DNA of 61,626 nucleotides from an uncultured Eubacteriales bacterium. GTDB taxonomy: Bacteria > Bacillota > Clostridia > Lachnospirales > Lachnospiraceae. The notes under the pieces were generated by a model. That model saw nothing but the letters and a program-made list of their open reading frames with translations, was not told the DNA's origin and did not search any database. The stretch spans positions 1-61,626 of the forward strand of contig ONPU01000010.1 in assembly GCA_900319795.1 (NCBI GenBank). The letters are read 5' to 3'. A program made the position numbers and the translations under genes. Every line of letters begins with the position of its first letter. Position 1 is the stretch's first letter. Shown here one piece after another: positions 17,815-26,792 of this stretch.

Positions 17815-18951
17815 ATGGCAGGTGTAATACATATAGAATTGAATCTGCTGTTTATGATCATACTCGTATTCATTGCGCGTCAGAACAGAAGAAACGTCAA
17901 CCAGCAGATGAAACGGGTGTTTTTCCGCAATACCATCGTCGGAATCTTTCTGGAACTGGCAATGGACGCGTTCTGGGTCGCGATTGACGGCAAAGTATTC
18001 CCGGGCGGGATCCTGCTCAATAAAATCACCAATGCTGCATGTTTTGCCATAGGAGTGGCAGTAGGCAGCGTCTGGTATCTCTATGTGATGGAATCCCTCG
18101 GAATTCGTATCACGAGAAAGCTGACCGCTTTGGTCATGATGCCGGCTGTAATCGGTGCTGTGATCGGCATTTCAACGATCTGGACGAAGCTGACTTTTGA
18201 TGTGACCGATGCGAATGTCTATGTGCGCGGACCGTTCTTTTTCGTTCAGGAACTGATGGCACTCCTGATGGTGTTTGTGTCATTTCTCCATCTTATCCTA
18301 TACCTGCTTTCGGGGAGGAACCGCGGAAAGAAACAGATCGTGTATAAGCTTCTCAGCTTTTATATCCTGCCGTTTATCGGAACGATTCTTTCGATGCCGT
18401 TCTCGGGAGCTCCGGCGACCTGGCCCTGCGCGGCGGTTTCCGTGATCCTCATCTATCTGGATGCGCAGGACAGCGAGATTCTTCAGGATTCGCTTACCGG
18501 GCTCAACAACAGGAAGAAGCTGGAAGTGACCTACCCCGAGTACGCCAAAATGATCTCCGAGACGCGTAAGCTGTATATGTTTATGATGGACCTGGATCAT
18601 TTTAAAGTGATCAACGATACCCTGGGCCACGCGGTCGGCGATGACGCCCTCGTGGAAGCGTCGAAGATCTTCAAACGCTCCATGGAAGGAGTCCGCGGAA
18701 TCGTTGCCAGGATCGGCGGGGACGAATTCGTCATTCTGGCCTTTATGGCCGATGAAAACGGAGCGGAACAGTTTAAACAGGGAATTTACAGACGATTTGA
18801 GGAGTTCCGGCTGAGTAAGGAAAAGTCCTATGAACTGAAGTGCAGCGTCGGCTATTGCATGTGCGAGAGAGAGGACGAATTCGCGGAAGTCATGAAGATT
18901 TCGGACGCGGAGCTCTACAGGGAGAAGAAGAGACGCAATGCGGGGAGATAA
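17815..18951 (+). CDS. Membrane diguanylate cyclase (GGDEF)
   Basis: A 378-residue protein. About six hydrophobic segments fill residues 1-205, followed by a GGDEF domain with LTGLNNR at its start and an intact GGDEF at 301-305. It should make cyclic di-GMP from two GTP. The canonical RxxD inhibitory site just before GGDEF is not present (the sequence there reads RGIVA), so product inhibition may be weak. The N-terminal sensor is not a type I recognise. The RBS is GAAGGGGG. larE starts 9 bases after its stop, implying one transcript. Confidence 0.9.
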   Translation: MAGVIHIELNLLFMIILVFIARQNRRNVNQQMKRVFFRNTIVGIFLELAMDAFWVAIDGKVFPGGILLNKITNAACFAIGVAVGSVWYLYVMESLGIRITRKLTALVMMPAVIGAVIGISTIWTKLTFDVTDANVYVRGPFFFVQELMALLMVFVSFLHLILYLLSGRNRGKKQIVYKLLSFYILPFIGTILSMPFSGAPATWPCAAVSVILIYLDAQDSEILQDSLTGLNNRKKLEVTYPEYAKMISETRKLYMFMMDLDHFKVINDTLGHAVGDDALVEASKIFKRSMEGVRGIVARIGGDEFVILAFMADENGAEQFKQGIYRRFEEFRLSKEKSYELKCSVGYCMCEREDEFAEVMKISDAELYREKKRRNAGR

Positions 18952-18959
18952 GCTTTAGC

Positions 18960-19754
18960 ATGCGTAAATATGAAATACTGAAGGAATCATTGAGGAAAAT
19001 GGGGCCGCTGGCCGTCGCATTTTCGGGAGGAGCTGATTCGGCTCTTCTTCTTTATGCTGCCAGGGAGGCACTCGGAGAATATGTGCTGGCTATGACCGCG
19101 GTGGCCGAAGCATTTCCCGAAAATGAAAGCGCGGAGGCGGAAGAGTTCTGCCGAAAGTACGGAATCTGGCAGGTGATCGTGCCGTTTCAGGCTCTTGGCG
19201 TAAAGGAATTCCGCGACAATCCGCCCGACCGCTGTTATTACTGCAAAAAAGCGCTCTTTAGACTCTTCCTTGATACGGCTTCAAAGGCCGGGATCGGGAC
19301 GGTCGCGGAGGGGTCGAATCTCGACGACGAGTCCGATATCAGGCCGGGCCATCGCGCGATCGCGGAGCTTTCGATCAGGAGCCCTTTGAGGGAAGCGGGG
19401 CTTACGAAGGCAGAGATTCGCGCTATCTCAAAGGAACTCGGACTTCCGACCTGGGACAAGCCGTCCCGGGCCTGTCTGGCGAGCAGAGTGCCTTACGGGG
19501 AAGAGATTACATCCGAAAAACTGACAAGGATCGGGCAGGCGGAACAGTATCTTCTGGATCTGGGTTTTACGCAGGTGCGTGTGCGTTCTCATGAAAATAC
19601 GGCCCGGATCGAGCTGCTCCCGGAAGAGATGGGACGGCTCCTCAACGAAGAGGTCCGGACGGAGCTTGTCAGAAGATTCAAGGCGCTCGGATTTTTGTAT
19701 GTGAGCCTCGATCTTCAGGGATTCCGAAGCGGCAGTATGAATGAAGTGCTTTAA
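18960..19754 (+). CDS. larE: LarE-type sulfur transferase (PP-loop)
   Basis: A 264-residue PP-loop ATP pyrophosphatase with SGGADS at 22-27. LarE supplies sulfur for the nickel-pincer cofactor of lactate racemase. Cys92 and Cys95 (CYYC) and Cys172 (SRACLAS) are present; some LarE homologues use three such cysteines to hold a [4Fe-4S] cluster, while single-Cys forms are sacrificial. I start at this ATG (GGGAGA upstream) rather than the long N-terminal extension that overlaps the GGDEF gene. No larA, larB or larC is visible in the window, so the role could be in another sulfur-insertion pathway. Confidence 0.85.
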   Translation: MRKYEILKESLRKMGPLAVAFSGGADSALLLYAAREALGEYVLAMTAVAEAFPENESAEAEEFCRKYGIWQVIVPFQALGVKEFRDNPPDRCYYCKKALFRLFLDTASKAGIGTVAEGSNLDDESDIRPGHRAIAELSIRSPLREAGLTKAEIRAISKELGLPTWDKPSRACLASRVPYGEEITSEKLTRIGQAEQYLLDLGFTQVRVRSHENTARIELLPEEMGRLLNEEVRTELVRRFKALGFLYVSLDLQGFRSGSMNEVL

Positions 19755-19789
19755 GTCGTGAAAAGTCCGTATTCGGACGCATCATGCTA

Positions 19790-19817
19790 TTGGGATTTGC
19801 TTGAAAAATGATATGAT
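19790..19817 (+). promoter_or_regulatory. Candidate promoter for galTK
   Basis: TTGGGA and TATGAT with a 16-base spacer, about 30 bases before the galT start. Confidence 0.45.
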
Positions 19818-19849
19818 ATAGGAAAATCCAGATCACGGAGGAGTAAAAT

Positions 19850-21421
19850 ATGGACAGAACGCCAGCAGCAGTCAAAGCTCTGCTTGCATACGGACAGAAG
19901 ACAGGACTCATTACCGAAGACGAATACTTCTATACCGCAAATGGTATTTTTCATGTGCTTCAATACACGCCGGACGGCGAATTCAACGTGAGCGGATGCG
20001 AGGAGTGTCTGGCTGAATATGCCTCGGCAGTCGGCTCACCGGCTGGTCTCGAAGGAGCCTCTCTTTACGAAAAAGGCCATGTCCTCGAAGCCATCCTGAA
20101 GGATCTTCTGGACGAGGCAGCGGAACGGGGCCTGATCGACGGCGGCGTTGTTTCACGGGATCTTCTGGATACGGCCGTGATGGGATGCCTCACACCGCGT
20201 CCGCGGGAAGTGATCCGCAAATTCTGGGAAGACTATGAAGAGGATCCGAAGAAGGCGACAGACGGGTTCTACAGCCTTGCGACCGACTCGGATTATATCC
20301 GCAGCTACCGGATCGAGAAGGACCGCAAATGGCCCGCTCCGACGCCTTACGGCGATCTCGACATCACGATCAATCTGGCAAAGCCGGAAAAGGATCCGAA
20401 GGCGATCGCGGCGGCGCTGACCAATAAGGCGAAGGCCGGTTACCCGAAATGCCTGCTCTGCCATTCGAACGAAGGTTATGCAGGCCGCCTGGATCATCCG
20501 GCAAGGCAGACGATCCGCCACATCCCGCTCGAACTTGGCGGTGAGAGATGGTATCTTCAGTATTCGCCGTATGTCTATTACAATGAACACTGCATCGTCT
20601 TTTCGGATGAGCACCGTCCGATGAAGATTGAAAGGCAGACATTTGTAAGGCTTCTTGAGTTCCTTAAGATGTTCCCGCACTATACGATCGGCTCCAATGC
20701 GGACCTGCCAATCGTGGGCGGTTCCATCCTGACGCATGAGCATTACCAGGGCGGTCATTACACATTTGCGATGGCGCGGGCGAAGATCAGGGAGGAAATT
20801 CATTTTAAAGGATTTGAAGACATCAAGGCCGGCATCGTACACTGGCCGATGAGTGTCATTCGCCTTGACGGGAAGGATCCGGAAAGACTGGTGGAACTGG
20901 CGGACAGAATCCTTGGAAAATGGCGTGCCTACAGCGACCCGTCCGTGGACATTTATGCCGAAACGGACGCGCCCCACAATACAATCACGCCGATCGCGCG
21001 GATGCGTGACGGGGAGTTCGAACTGGATCTCGTGCTGAGAAACAACCGGACGACCGAAGAATATCCGCTCGGAATCTTCCATCCGCATTCCGAGCTGCAC
21101 CATATCAAGAAGGAAAATATCGGCCTCATCGAAGTGATGGGTCTCGCCGTTCTTCCTTCCCGTCTTCTGAAGGAAATGGAGTCCTTAAGAAAGGCCCTTC
21201 TTGCGGGAGACGATTTAAGAGCCGACGCGGCGCTCGCCGTGCACGCGGACTGGGCCGAAGAGGTCATGGCCGCGCATCCCGAGGCAAACGCGGACAACCT
21301 GGAGAAGATCCTTCAGGAGGAGATCGGCATTGTATTTTCGAAAGTTCTGGAGCACGCCGGAGTATTCAAGGATACGGAAGAAGGGCGCGCTGCATTTGAA
21401 AGATTTTGCGAGGAGGTATAA
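19850..21421 (+). CDS. galT: UDP-glucose--hexose-1-phosphate uridylyltransferase (class II GalT)
   Basis: A 523-residue enzyme of the long, Gram-positive GalT type. It exchanges UMP between UDP-glucose and galactose-1-phosphate in the Leloir pathway. Recognised by the order of motifs around NADLPIVGGSILTHEHYQGG, which holds the expected catalytic His region, and by YNEHCIVFSDEHRPM. The RBS is GGAGG. Its stop lies only 5 bases before the galK ATG and the galK ribosome site is inside its last codons, so the two are tightly coupled. Confidence 0.93.
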   Translation: MDRTPAAVKALLAYGQKTGLITEDEYFYTANGIFHVLQYTPDGEFNVSGCEECLAEYASAVGSPAGLEGASLYEKGHVLEAILKDLLDEAAERGLIDGGVVSRDLLDTAVMGCLTPRPREVIRKFWEDYEEDPKKATDGFYSLATDSDYIRSYRIEKDRKWPAPTPYGDLDITINLAKPEKDPKAIAAALTNKAKAGYPKCLLCHSNEGYAGRLDHPARQTIRHIPLELGGERWYLQYSPYVYYNEHCIVFSDEHRPMKIERQTFVRLLEFLKMFPHYTIGSNADLPIVGGSILTHEHYQGGHYTFAMARAKIREEIHFKGFEDIKAGIVHWPMSVIRLDGKDPERLVELADRILGKWRAYSDPSVDIYAETDAPHNTITPIARMRDGEFELDLVLRNNRTTEEYPLGIFHPHSELHHIKKENIGLIEVMGLAVLPSRLLKEMESLRKALLAGDDLRADAALAVHADWAEEVMAAHPEANADNLEKILQEEIGIVFSKVLEHAGVFKDTEEGRAAFERFCEEV

Positions 21422-21426
21422 CAGCG

Positions 21427-22620
21427 ATGAACGAACAGAAGATTATCGAGGATCTGAAAGCGACGTTTCAGGAGCTCTACGGCGGCGAACCGGATGGCGT
21501 ATTCTTCGCGCCCGGCAGGGTGAACCTGATCGGAGAGCATACGGATTACAACGGCGGCCATGTATTTCCCTGCGCGCTGTCGATGGGAACCTACGCGGCT
21601 GCGAGAAAAAGGGAGGACAACCGCGTCCGGCTCGCGAGCATGAACAAGGGGAAGGCGACTGTTGAAGAGCTGACTCTGGAGGATGCGAATAAGCCCAAAA
21701 AGGACCGCTGGACCGACTATCCGATCGGCGTGATTGCTGCATTTGCCGCAAATGGAAATGAGATTCCGACCGGCCTCGAAGTGGTTTTTTTCGGAAATGT
21801 TCCGGCCGGCTCAGGCCTTTCCTCCTCGGCTTCTCTGGAAGTCGTCATGGGAATCGTCTTAAGGACGCTTTATGGCCTGGATGACGTCCGTCAGGTGGAT
21901 CTCGCCCTGCTGGGACAGCAGGCAGAGTGCGATTATGTCGGGATGCAGTGCGGCATCATGGATCAGTTCGCTTCCGCGATGGGCCGGAAAGACACCGCGA
22001 TGTTCCTCGATGTGAATACGATGGAATGTGAATATGCCCCGCTTGATCTGCCCGGCATGAAGATCGTCATTACGAACAGCGGCGTCAAACACCAGCTGGC
22101 TTCTTCGGAGTACAACGTCCGCAGAGCCGAGTGCGAATCCGCTCTTGAAGACCTGAAGAAGGTGAAGCCTTCTTTGAAGTCGCTTGGCGAGCTTTCCGTT
22201 GCGGAATTCGAGGAGATTGCGGATCATATCAGAGACGCGGTCGAACGAAAGCGCGCGAAGCACGCGGTTTATGAAAACGCGCGCACGGTAAAGGCCTTCA
22301 ATGCCCTGAAAGAACAGGGGAATATCGAGGAATTCGGACGTCTGATGAATGAATCCCACGATTCCCTTCAGAACGACTATGAAGTGTCCTGCCCGGAAAT
22401 TGACTTCCTCGTAAAGGAAGGAAGAAAGATCGAGGGAGTGATCGGCACCCGCATCACGGGCGGCGGCTTCGGAGGCTGCACGGTCAGCATCGTGAAGGAC
22501 GAGGCGATCGACGAGTTCAAGACGCGTCTGACGGAAGCATACGAGAAGGAATTCGGCGTCACACCGGAGTTCTATGTAGCGGAGCCCGGAGACGGAGCGA
22601 AAATCCTGGAGAAAAAATGA
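21427..22620 (+). CDS. galK: Galactokinase
   Basis: A 397-residue GHMP kinase that phosphorylates galactose at C1. The galactokinase signature is at residues 29-44 (PGRVNLIGEHTDYNGG), the GHMP ATP loop is GSGLSSSASLEV, and the C-terminal motif is RITGGGFGGCTV. I place the start at the ATG preceded by GCGAGGAGG rather than 7 codons upstream. No galE or mutarotase gene is in the window. Confidence 0.95.
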   Translation: MNEQKIIEDLKATFQELYGGEPDGVFFAPGRVNLIGEHTDYNGGHVFPCALSMGTYAAARKREDNRVRLASMNKGKATVEELTLEDANKPKKDRWTDYPIGVIAAFAANGNEIPTGLEVVFFGNVPAGSGLSSSASLEVVMGIVLRTLYGLDDVRQVDLALLGQQAECDYVGMQCGIMDQFASAMGRKDTAMFLDVNTMECEYAPLDLPGMKIVITNSGVKHQLASSEYNVRRAECESALEDLKKVKPSLKSLGELSVAEFEEIADHIRDAVERKRAKHAVYENARTVKAFNALKEQGNIEEFGRLMNESHDSLQNDYEVSCPEIDFLVKEGRKIEGVIGTRITGGGFGGCTVSIVKDEAIDEFKTRLTEAYEKEFGVTPEFYVAEPGDGAKILEKK

Positions 22621-22625
22621 CATAC

Positions 22626-22656
22626 AAAAAGCCGGCGGTTAACTGCCGGCTTTTTT
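22626..22656 (+). terminator. Rho-independent terminator after galK
   Basis: Stem GCCGGCGGTT/AACTGCCGGC flanked by A and T runs. It could also serve the opposing gene. Confidence 0.88.
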
Positions 22657-22664
22657 GATGCCTG

Positions 22665-23936
22665 TCAGAATCCGATACGTCCTTCCGCCTTGCCGCTTAA
22701 GCAGTAGTGCTTGTAATAATCCGGCAGATTGGTCCCGAAGAGTTTTTTGACGTCGGCATAGCGGCTTCTGTAGCGTTCCACGCGGAAGCCGGACGATGCC
22801 TGGCGTCCTTCCACCATGCCGTAGGTGAGGAAATGCGTGAAATAAGCCGCCTCATTGTTCCCGAAGGCCTTTCTCAGATCCTCGTATTTGGTCCGGTAGA
22901 ACTGATAGTTATAGACCGCGGAATAGTCCACGCCGTTATAGATATAGGCTTTCGTCTTGACGGCCTGGGCAGCGGCGTAAGCCGCGGTTCCCTTCAGAGC
23001 GTAAGGAACGTTGTAGGCATAGAGGAATGACCGTCCGCTCCATTCGACAAGCGGCACATCCGTAAACGGCTGCGTTGTCTGGATCCGCCAGTCGCTTCCG
23101 GTATCGTATTTGTCGCAGAGGCCTGTCTTGGGGTCATATTTGCTGACGACAAATACATGTCCGATCTCGTTGTCGCTGTCATTTTTTACGGCAACGACCG
23201 CGCCCGGAAGAATCTTGGATTTGGCGGCGCTTACAAACCCCCATCCCGCGAGATACGGAGCCATCGTGTAGATCGTGATGCCGCCTCCCGGCTGTTCGTT
23301 GTAGCCGAGATCGTAGAGAGCCCTGGCGATGATTCTGTCACAGCTGATTTTCTTGTCGTCGCAGGGAGGAGTACTCTGGCTGTCGTCGTAGTACCAGCCG
23401 TTTTTCCTGGCCCTGTCGGCAACGGCCTTTACCGCTTTCAGGAAGAGATTCGCGGACTCTTTGTTGTAGACATACGCCGGCTTTTTGACCGTGGTCGCGG
23501 CTGTCTTTGTGCCGGTTCCGGTCGAAGAGGTCTTTTTCTCCGTGGTCTTTGCCGTCGTCTTCTTCGAACTGGTCTTTTTGACGGTTTTCTTCGCCTTGAT
23601 CTTGACCTTGATCGTGCCTTTTCCGGTGAGCCTGCCCTTCTTATTGTAGCCGCGGACATAGAGCTTCAGGCTGCCGGTGCGAAGAGCCTTGATCCGGATC
23701 GTTCTTCCCTTGACCTTGATTTTGACGCGCCCCTTTTTGGAGGCTTTGACCTTGATCTTCTTATAGTTGCCTTTGGCCTTGATCTTTACGGTTTTGCCCT
23801 TCGTGATCGTGACGGAGGACCTTGTAAACCGGATCTTTTTTGCCTTTGCGAAGGCGGGGACGGCTGTCAGGAACAGCATCATGAGCGCGAACACAAAGAG
23901 CACGTAACATAGTCTCTTCAGGTATCTTTTTTTCAT
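22665..23936 (-). CDS. Secreted NlpC/P60-like protein with basic N-terminal domain and Tyr-rich repeats
   Basis: A 423-residue exported protein. Signal peptide (1 to about 28, ending PAFAKA). Residues about 30-115 are a very basic, strand-rich Ig-like region with KIKVKAKG-type repetition, followed by a Thr/Lys linker (about 115-150). Residues about 155-310 look like an NlpC/P60-type hydrolase: a Cys at the helix start SCDRIIARALYDLGY and a later GHVFVVSKYD His. The last ~100 residues are two repeats (YNYQFYRTKYEDLRKAFG, HFLTYGMVEGRQASSGF) of the type also found in the L,D-transpeptidase. A peptidoglycan hydrolase role is inferred. The RBS is AAAGGA. Confidence 0.8.
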   Translation of the reverse strand: MKKRYLKRLCYVLFVFALMMLFLTAVPAFAKAKKIRFTRSSVTITKGKTVKIKAKGNYKKIKVKASKKGRVKIKVKGRTIRIKALRTGSLKLYVRGYNKKGRLTGKGTIKVKIKAKKTVKKTSSKKTTAKTTEKKTSSTGTGTKTAATTVKKPAYVYNKESANLFLKAVKAVADRARKNGWYYDDSQSTPPCDDKKISCDRIIARALYDLGYNEQPGGGITIYTMAPYLAGWGFVSAAKSKILPGAVVAVKNDSDNEIGHVFVVSKYDPKTGLCDKYDTGSDWRIQTTQPFTDVPLVEWSGRSFLYAYNVPYALKGTAAYAAAQAVKTKAYIYNGVDYSAVYNYQFYRTKYEDLRKAFGNNEAAYFTHFLTYGMVEGRQASSGFRVERYRSRYADVKKLFGTNLPDYYKHYCLSGKAEGRIGF

Positions 23937-24095
23937 AGCTCGTTTTCCTTTGAACTCACATTTATTCCACTATACACGTTTCGGTTCTCTCAGGCAAGAA
24001 AGCTTTGGCCTTGCCATTGCTGCCGCCCGAGAATAGAATAGATCACGGGAAAAGCCATTTCCAGGATGTATTTATAAAAAAAGCGGGGAAGATCC

Positions 24096-24695
24096 ATGGA
24101 TAATGAGACAAGAGCAAGGCTTGAAAAACAGATTGATTTTATACTGGAGCTGGATAAGGAGAAGACCATTTTCCGCCAGACGTCCTTAAGCGGCCACGGA
24201 CGGAAGGAAAATGACGCCGAACACGCCTGGCACATGGCCATCATGGCGTACCTTTTGAGAGAATATGCCGACGAGCCTTTCGACGTGGCGAAAACGATGC
24301 TGATGATCCTCATCCACGACGTTGTGGAGATTGACGCGGGTGACACCTATGCCTACGATCCCGAGGGGAAGAAGACCCAGAGGGAAAGGGAGGAGAAGGC
24401 TGCGGAGCGCATTTTCGGACTTTTGCCGGAAGACCAGGGGCAGGAACTGAAGGCCCTGTTTAAGGAATTCGAGGACGGAACGACTCCGGAGGCGAAATTT
24501 GCCCGCGCGATGGACAATTTCCAGCCGCTTCTTTTAAACAATTCGAACGGCGGAGGCGACTGGCGGGAACACGGTGTCCGCTATGAGCAGGTTTACGGGC
24601 GTCAGGCCGGCACCCGGAAGGGATCGAAGATCCTGTCCGAAAAGACGATGGAGATTCTGGAAAAATATCATGAAAACGGAACGCTGCCCTCATAG
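24096..24695 (+). CDS. HD-domain hydrolase (5'-nucleotidase-like)
   Basis: A 199-residue protein. The HD signature is complete (EHAWHMA, then LIHDVVEIDAGD) and the late Asp lies in ARAMDNFQP. It resembles the YfbR/HDDC2 group, metal-dependent phosphohydrolases that remove phosphate from deoxynucleoside monophosphates. The specific substrate is inferred, not shown. Its terminator stem begins inside the last codons. Confidence 0.82.
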   Translation: MDNETRARLEKQIDFILELDKEKTIFRQTSLSGHGRKENDAEHAWHMAIMAYLLREYADEPFDVAKTMLMILIHDVVEIDAGDTYAYDPEGKKTQREREEKAAERIFGLLPEDQGQELKALFKEFEDGTTPEAKFARAMDNFQPLLLNNSNGGGDWREHGVRYEQVYGRQAGTRKGSKILSEKTMEILEKYHENGTLPS

Positions 24696-24708
24696 GCAGC
24701 GTTTTTTC
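24680..24708 (+). terminator. Rho-independent terminator
   Basis: Stem AACGCTGCC/GGCAGCGTT, loop CTCATA, then a T run. It overlaps the HD-hydrolase stop codon and ends next to the stop of the opposing gene. Confidence 0.85.
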
Positions 24709-26619
24709 TCAGTTATTCTGCATTCCGCGGAGCAGGTAATAGGTGTTGCGGTAAACCTGCGGCCGCTCTTTTTTCAGAAGGCGGCGGACATCCTTGTAGA
24801 CGTCTTCCCTTGAGAGCAGTTCGGTGAGCCAGGGCGCGTACCGGGTACCTGCTCCGGCTTTGACTTCCTCCAGGAAGCTGTCCAGGGAGAGCGAGCCCTT
24901 GTAGCTGCGGCCGATGCTGTCAGTCGCGGCATCCATGCAGTCCACGCACTGGATGAGGTCGATCAAAGGTTTTAAGGGCGTCGTTTCGGGATTGAGTTCA
25001 TGCGGATAGCCCCGGGAATTGTCATACCATTTGTGGTGGCCGAGAGCGATCGGCGCGTAAGGACGCGTCGACTCGTAGCGCATCAGCATTTCATAGCCGC
25101 TGCGCGGATGTGTCTTGATCAGGTCAAACTCGATGTCATAGAGTTTTCTGCCGTAGACGAAAATCGTGTCGATAATCGTCAGCTTGCCGAAATCGTGGCA
25201 GAGCGCCGCGTGATAGGCAAAGTCGATGATTTCCGTTCTGTGCGTGAGCACGTCGTCGACGGAGGAGCAGCCCAGAACCCCGATGAGCACGTCCGGATAC
25301 TGGAGAATCAGGTGCTCTGTGAGGCACCTGGTCAGCTGGGCGACCATCGCCGAGTGAATATATGTGGGCGGATGGAAAGCCGCAAGGCCCTGCAGCATCA
25401 TATCTTCAAAGGAAATACGTCCCGGAATTTCAATAAATCGGTCGATAATGCCCATATAGTATTCCAGCAGTCCGAAAAGGGAGCCGCTGTTTGGCATATG
25501 GAACGCGTAGGAGAGGACGTTGCGGTAGAAAATGTCAAGCTGGCGGTAATCCTCTAAAGAGACGTACTCCGGATCGAGGAGACACATATATTCCACGGGG
25601 ATGCTCAGATTGATAAAGAGCTCCTGCTGATTGTAGCCGTCGGCCTTTCTGTCTTCGTAGAGCGCAAGAAGCGCTTTCTTATATTCGTCCACGGAACTCA
25701 ATCCCGCCAGATAGCGGTTGCGCTCATGGTGGAAGGAGAGGAAAATGCGGGTCTCGTCATTCCCGAACTGCTTTTCGAAATAATCCGTATTCGTGTCCCA
25801 GAGCTCGCAGAGCTTTTCCGAATAATCACAGATCAGCTTCAGCTGCTCACCGTTAAATCCGGCCTCGTTGCAGAATTCGGTGGACATGGAAATATATTCC
25901 AGCGTCCGGTAGCGGAAATACATCCAGTCAAAGTGCGGAACCAGATCTTTATAGAACGGGTCTTCCGCTATTTCCAGCATATTGAGAAGGAGGGCCAGGC
26001 GGTTTTTATTTGCCTCCTTATCGTGGTAGACGCCTTCATAGAAAACGGCGGAATAGCGCGCGTTCGTAAGGACGATTTCTCTTGAAGTTTCGTCCTCGAT
26101 GGCTTCGAAATGTTCTTTTTTGAGAAGATTTAGGAAAAATGCGCCGACTTTCATCCCGGCATCCCTGTAAAGCCCGGAGATCTCCGGATAGGGCGTAATG
26201 CGCATGGTCATAATGAGAAGCTCGTAAAGCGTCGTCATTCTGGCGTCCATGCAGTGGATGAGAGTGGGAAGGGATTTCCTCGCCTCCGCGTCCCGGACAA
26301 GTTTTTTCGAGAGAAAATACGCGACGGGAAGGTCCAGGTTTTCGGCGAGTTCCGCTGAGACAAGTTCGTCTTCGAAGGCGGACATCTCCTCACTTGTTTC
26401 ATCGTCAAGCAGGTCGTCCGACTGAATAATGGGATTCAGCCGTGTTTCGATGAATTCCCGGTTCTTGGCGGCCAGGCGGCCGATTTCCGTAAAATGGGCA
26501 CACAGACGCTCACTGTATCCGTCCCCGTCGGAAATACCGTCTAAAGAGGGGGTCGCAAGGAAGCGGATTCTGGCTATGCGGTCGGTATAATTTTGATAAT
26601 CCTGTTTCGCGAAATTCAT
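24709..26619 (-). CDS. HD-GYP-like domain protein
   Basis: A 636-residue cytoplasmic protein. Residues 1 to about 395 are mostly helical and unrecognised. About 395-600 form an HD domain with AALCHDFGKLTI, KTHPRSGYEML and LGHHKWYDNSRGYP. This follows the HD-GYP layout (HDxGK, then a GYP segment), but the usual HHExxDGxGYP is altered to HHKWYDNSRGYP. HD-GYP enzymes hydrolyse cyclic di-GMP; the changed motif makes activity uncertain. The diguanylate cyclase at 17815 would be a natural counterpart. It is transcribed divergently from the tannase-like gene. Confidence 0.75.
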   Translation of the reverse strand: MNFAKQDYQNYTDRIARIRFLATPSLDGISDGDGYSERLCAHFTEIGRLAAKNREFIETRLNPIIQSDDLLDDETSEEMSAFEDELVSAELAENLDLPVAYFLSKKLVRDAEARKSLPTLIHCMDARMTTLYELLIMTMRITPYPEISGLYRDAGMKVGAFFLNLLKKEHFEAIEDETSREIVLTNARYSAVFYEGVYHDKEANKNRLALLLNMLEIAEDPFYKDLVPHFDWMYFRYRTLEYISMSTEFCNEAGFNGEQLKLICDYSEKLCELWDTNTDYFEKQFGNDETRIFLSFHHERNRYLAGLSSVDEYKKALLALYEDRKADGYNQQELFINLSIPVEYMCLLDPEYVSLEDYRQLDIFYRNVLSYAFHMPNSGSLFGLLEYYMGIIDRFIEIPGRISFEDMMLQGLAAFHPPTYIHSAMVAQLTRCLTEHLILQYPDVLIGVLGCSSVDDVLTHRTEIIDFAYHAALCHDFGKLTIIDTIFVYGRKLYDIEFDLIKTHPRSGYEMLMRYESTRPYAPIALGHHKWYDNSRGYPHELNPETTPLKPLIDLIQCVDCMDAATDSIGRSYKGSLSLDSFLEEVKAGAGTRYAPWLTELLSREDVYKDVRRLLKKERPQVYRNTYYLLRGMQNN

Positions 26620-26690
26620 AAGATGACCTTCCCGAAAGTGGTTTTATACTGTATGAAAGTATATCATCTTGCAACGTCAATGGCAATGAT

Positions 26691-26710
26691 GTGAGGCGGC
26701 TTCGCTTCAC
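26691..26710. repeat. Hairpin in a divergent promoter region
   Basis: GTGAGGCG/CGCTTCAC with a GCTT loop (8 pairs, one G:T) between two divergent genes. Role unknown. Confidence 0.5.
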
Positions 26711-26792
26711 ACTTTGTTCGCAGCTTTTCCGTAGGCATACGGCCTCTCTTTATGGTAAAATTTGAAATAAGAACTCACAAAGGATGGGTAGA

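Noticed and set aside
20153-21103. 316-codon frame opposite galT
   Set aside because: galT has full-length family agreement; the antisense frame is a GC-bias shadow.
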